From NCBI GenBank assembly GCA_019454225.1, contig CP075370.1:2408001-2472000 (forward strand): a stretch of 64,000 nt of DNA. Direction: 5' to 3'. Both the position numbers and the translations under genes were made by a program. This stretch comes from Paracoccaceae bacterium. GTDB lineage: Bacteria > Pseudomonadota > Alphaproteobacteria > Rhodobacterales > Rhodobacteraceae. The notes below the pieces were generated by a model. That model was not told where the DNA came from and did not search any database. It saw only the letters and a list, made by a program, of their open reading frames with translations. Positions 62,508-64,000 of this stretch are shown piece by piece; the first letter of the stretch is position 1, and each line of letters opens with the position of its first letter.

Positions 62508-64000
62508 TCAGCCGAGCGCCCGGCGCATCACGTCGGCAAGATCGGCGCGTCGGTAGGGTTTGCTGATGAAAAGGCTGCCCGCCTCCAGACGGCTTTGCCG
62601 GATGATCGCCTTGTCGGCATAGCCCGACGTGAAGACCACGCGCATGTCGGGCTTCAATTCCCTGATGGCAATCGCAAGCTCTCGACCGTTCATGCCGCCG
62701 GGCATCACCATGTCGGTGAACAGGACATCGAACTCCAGCCCCTCGCGCACCGCATTGATCGCGCTTGGCCCGTCGGCGTGTGCGTCCACCTGGAATCCCA
62801 GGCCCTGAAGCACCATCGTGGCGTGCTCCCGGACCAGGGAATCGTCCTCGACCAGCAGGATGCGCGAACCCCGCGCCGAGTCCTGTCGCGGTGGCGGCAC
62901 GACGACCGATTGTTCCTCGGCGGGGTCCGCGCAGGGCAGGAACAGCTTTACCGTCGTGCCTTCGCCAGGCTCTGAATAGATGCGGACATGGCCGCGCGAC
63001 TGCTTGGCAAAACCCCAGACCATCGACAGGCCAAGCCCTGTGCCATGCCCCAGGGACTTGGTGGTGAAGAACGGTTCGAACGCCCGCGCGACAAGTTCCG
63101 GCGACATGCCGATCCCGGTATCCGTTACGGCGATCATGACATAGGGGCCTGGTGTGACCTCGTCGTTCGAGGCGGCAAAGGTTTCGTCCAGCCAGGTGTT
63201 GGCAACCTCCACCGTCAGCAGGCCTCCATCCGGCATCGCATCGCGGGCATTGATGACCAGGTTCAGAATGGCGCTCTCAAGTTGCGCCGGATCGGCCAGC
63301 GCCAGCAAAAGCCCCGGTTCGAAATGCGTGACATAGCGAAGATGCTCGCCGATCGTTCGCTCCACCATCGCCGACATCGCGCCGATCAGCGCATCCACCG
63401 CAACGGGCTTTGGTGCCAGCGACTGCTTGCGGGAAAAGGCCAGCAGGCCGCGTGTCAGTTCGGCACCGTTCATTCCCGCCTGATGGATCATCACTGCGAT
63501 GCGCCGCGCGTCATCATCGTGGGCCAGACGTTCCTCCAGCGTTTCGGCACCGCCGACGATGATGGTCAGGAGATTGTTGAAATCATGGGCGATGCCACCC
63601 GTCAGTTCGCCCACCGCGCGAAGCCGTTCCGTCTGGTTCAGCCGTTCGCGCATGTCGCGCCGCTCCAGCATCCGGGCGATGTGCGACGCCACCACGGACA
63701 GCATGTTGTGTTCCTCGTCCAGAAAGCCCGCGTCGCCGACAATGCTGGGCGGTGGCATCTCGACATAGCCGATCTCGACGAACCCGTTGCGCCCCTTGTC
63801 ACCGATGTCGGCGTGGAGCGTGATGACCGGCGGAGACCAGTTGGCACTGCGGTATTCGATGCCCTCGACGTTGAGCCGGGCAACGGCAAGGCGGACATGC
63901 TGCACGCTTTGCACCAGAAGCTCTGCCATTGCCGGAAAATTGTCGGTCGCGGTCCCCGGCGCTCCCTGCAGAAGGGCGACGACGCTGTAGAGGCAGCGCA
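62508..64000 (-). CDS. GAF-type hybrid histidine kinase with C-terminal receiver, 5' truncated
   Basis: The frame is open to the window edge at 64000, so the N-terminus is missing. Upstream of the first internal Met the sequence (LYSVVALLQGAP ... AMAELLVQSVQHVRLAVARL) reads as the start of a GAF domain. Then come a coiled coil, GGIAHDFNNLLTIIVGGAE with the phosphoacceptor His, INLVINARDAMPDGG-like LNLVINARDAMPDG, GTGLGLSMVWGF, and a receiver with LFTDMVMPGGMNGRELA and KPYRRADL. It resembles the seven-PAS kinase in core and receiver. It converges with the EAL gene. Confidence 0.88.
   Translation of the reverse strand, partial: RCLYSVVALLQGAPGTATDNFPAMAELLVQSVQHVRLAVARLNVEGIEYRSANWSPPVITLHADIGDKGRNGFVEIGYVEMPPPSIVGDAGFLDEEHNMLSVVASHIARMLERRDMRERLNQTERLRAVGELTGGIAHDFNNLLTIIVGGAETLEERLAHDDDARRIAVMIHQAGMNGAELTRGLLAFSRKQSLAPKPVAVDALIGAMSAMVERTIGEHLRYVTHFEPGLLLALADPAQLESAILNLVINARDAMPDGGLLTVEVANTWLDETFAASNDEVTPGPYVMIAVTDTGIGMSPELVARAFEPFFTTKSLGHGTGLGLSMVWGFAKQSRGHVRIYSEPGEGTTVKLFLPCADPAEEQSVVVPPPRQDSARGSRILLVEDDSLVREHATMVLQGLGFQVDAHADGPSAINAVREGLEFDVLFTDMVMPGGMNGRELAIAIRELKPDMRVVFTSGYADKAIIRQSRLEAGSLFISKPYRRADLADVMRRALG

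Overview
The window is GC-rich, gene-dense chromosomal DNA from an alphaproteobacterium, most likely of the Rhodobacter/Paracoccus group (Rhodobacteraceae). The evidence is gene content: a ctrA gene directly preceded by a SciP-type (DUF1153) gene, a ChvI-like regulator, a six-gene glycogen operon, a malate synthase G/GlcG pair, a CO-dehydrogenase-like molybdenum hydroxylase, FNR boxes of the TTGAT-N4-ATCAA type, and a family of hybrid kinases with near-identical receivers. The species cannot be named from sequence reading alone.

Layout. 1-3.4 kb: end of pepA, holC, a GH19 lysozyme/chitinase-like gene, a retropepsin-like protease and a MarC-family gene. 3.6-6.1 kb: a visibly AT-richer island with three tightly coupled genes (a predicted PD-(D/E)XK nuclease and two small paralogous proteins), flanked by imperfect direct repeats; this is the best candidate for an undescribed system. 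6.1-13.1 kb: an ABC-F ATPase, a secreted DUF6636-type protein, ndk, an Xre/RES toxin-antitoxin pair with a palindromic operator, glcB-glcG and a TfoX C-terminal-domain protein. 13.2-15.9 kb: a tiny Pro/Gln-rich protein, then an Rrf2 regulator divergent from a Tat-exported sulfide:quinone-reductase-like flavoprotein and a small membrane protein, with two FNR boxes between. 16.2-27.3 kb: the glycogen operon glgP-glgB-glgC-glgA-glgX-pgm. 27.4-33.2 kb: an MttB-family methyltransferase, then a LuxR-type response regulator, a FIST-domain sensor and a hybrid kinase resembling the NosP/NahK nitric-oxide-sensing pair. 33.3-37.7 kb: a CoxG-like protein and a form II CO-dehydrogenase-like hydroxylase (S-L-M).

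37.7-48.5 kb: mnmA, sciP, ctrA, ligA, recG, a J-domain protein, bolA, a photolyase/cryptochrome coupled to a DUF2256 zinc-ribbon protein, dsbB, a YqaA-type membrane protein and tRNA-Leu(CAA). 48.6-52.7 kb: a ChvI-like regulator with a degenerate receiver, an unknown small protein, and a large protein that combines a glycosidase-like domain, RTX repeats, an acidic linker and a CFI-box C-terminus. 53-64 kb: a signalling cluster with a seven-PAS hybrid kinase and its OmpR-family regulator, two tiny unknown genes, a membrane kinase, a stand-alone receiver, a GAF-GGDEF cyclase overlapping a receiver-EAL phosphodiesterase, and a second hybrid kinase running off the window.

How the parts relate: the glycogen operon covers synthesis, branching, debranching, phosphorolysis and entry to glycolysis. 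Several blocks point to redox/NO/oxygen sensing (FNR boxes, cysteine-rich Rrf2, FIST/kinase pair), and the right end to cell-cycle and c-di-GMP control. The large open frames antisense to glgB, glcB and the seven-PAS kinase are treated as GC-driven shadows.
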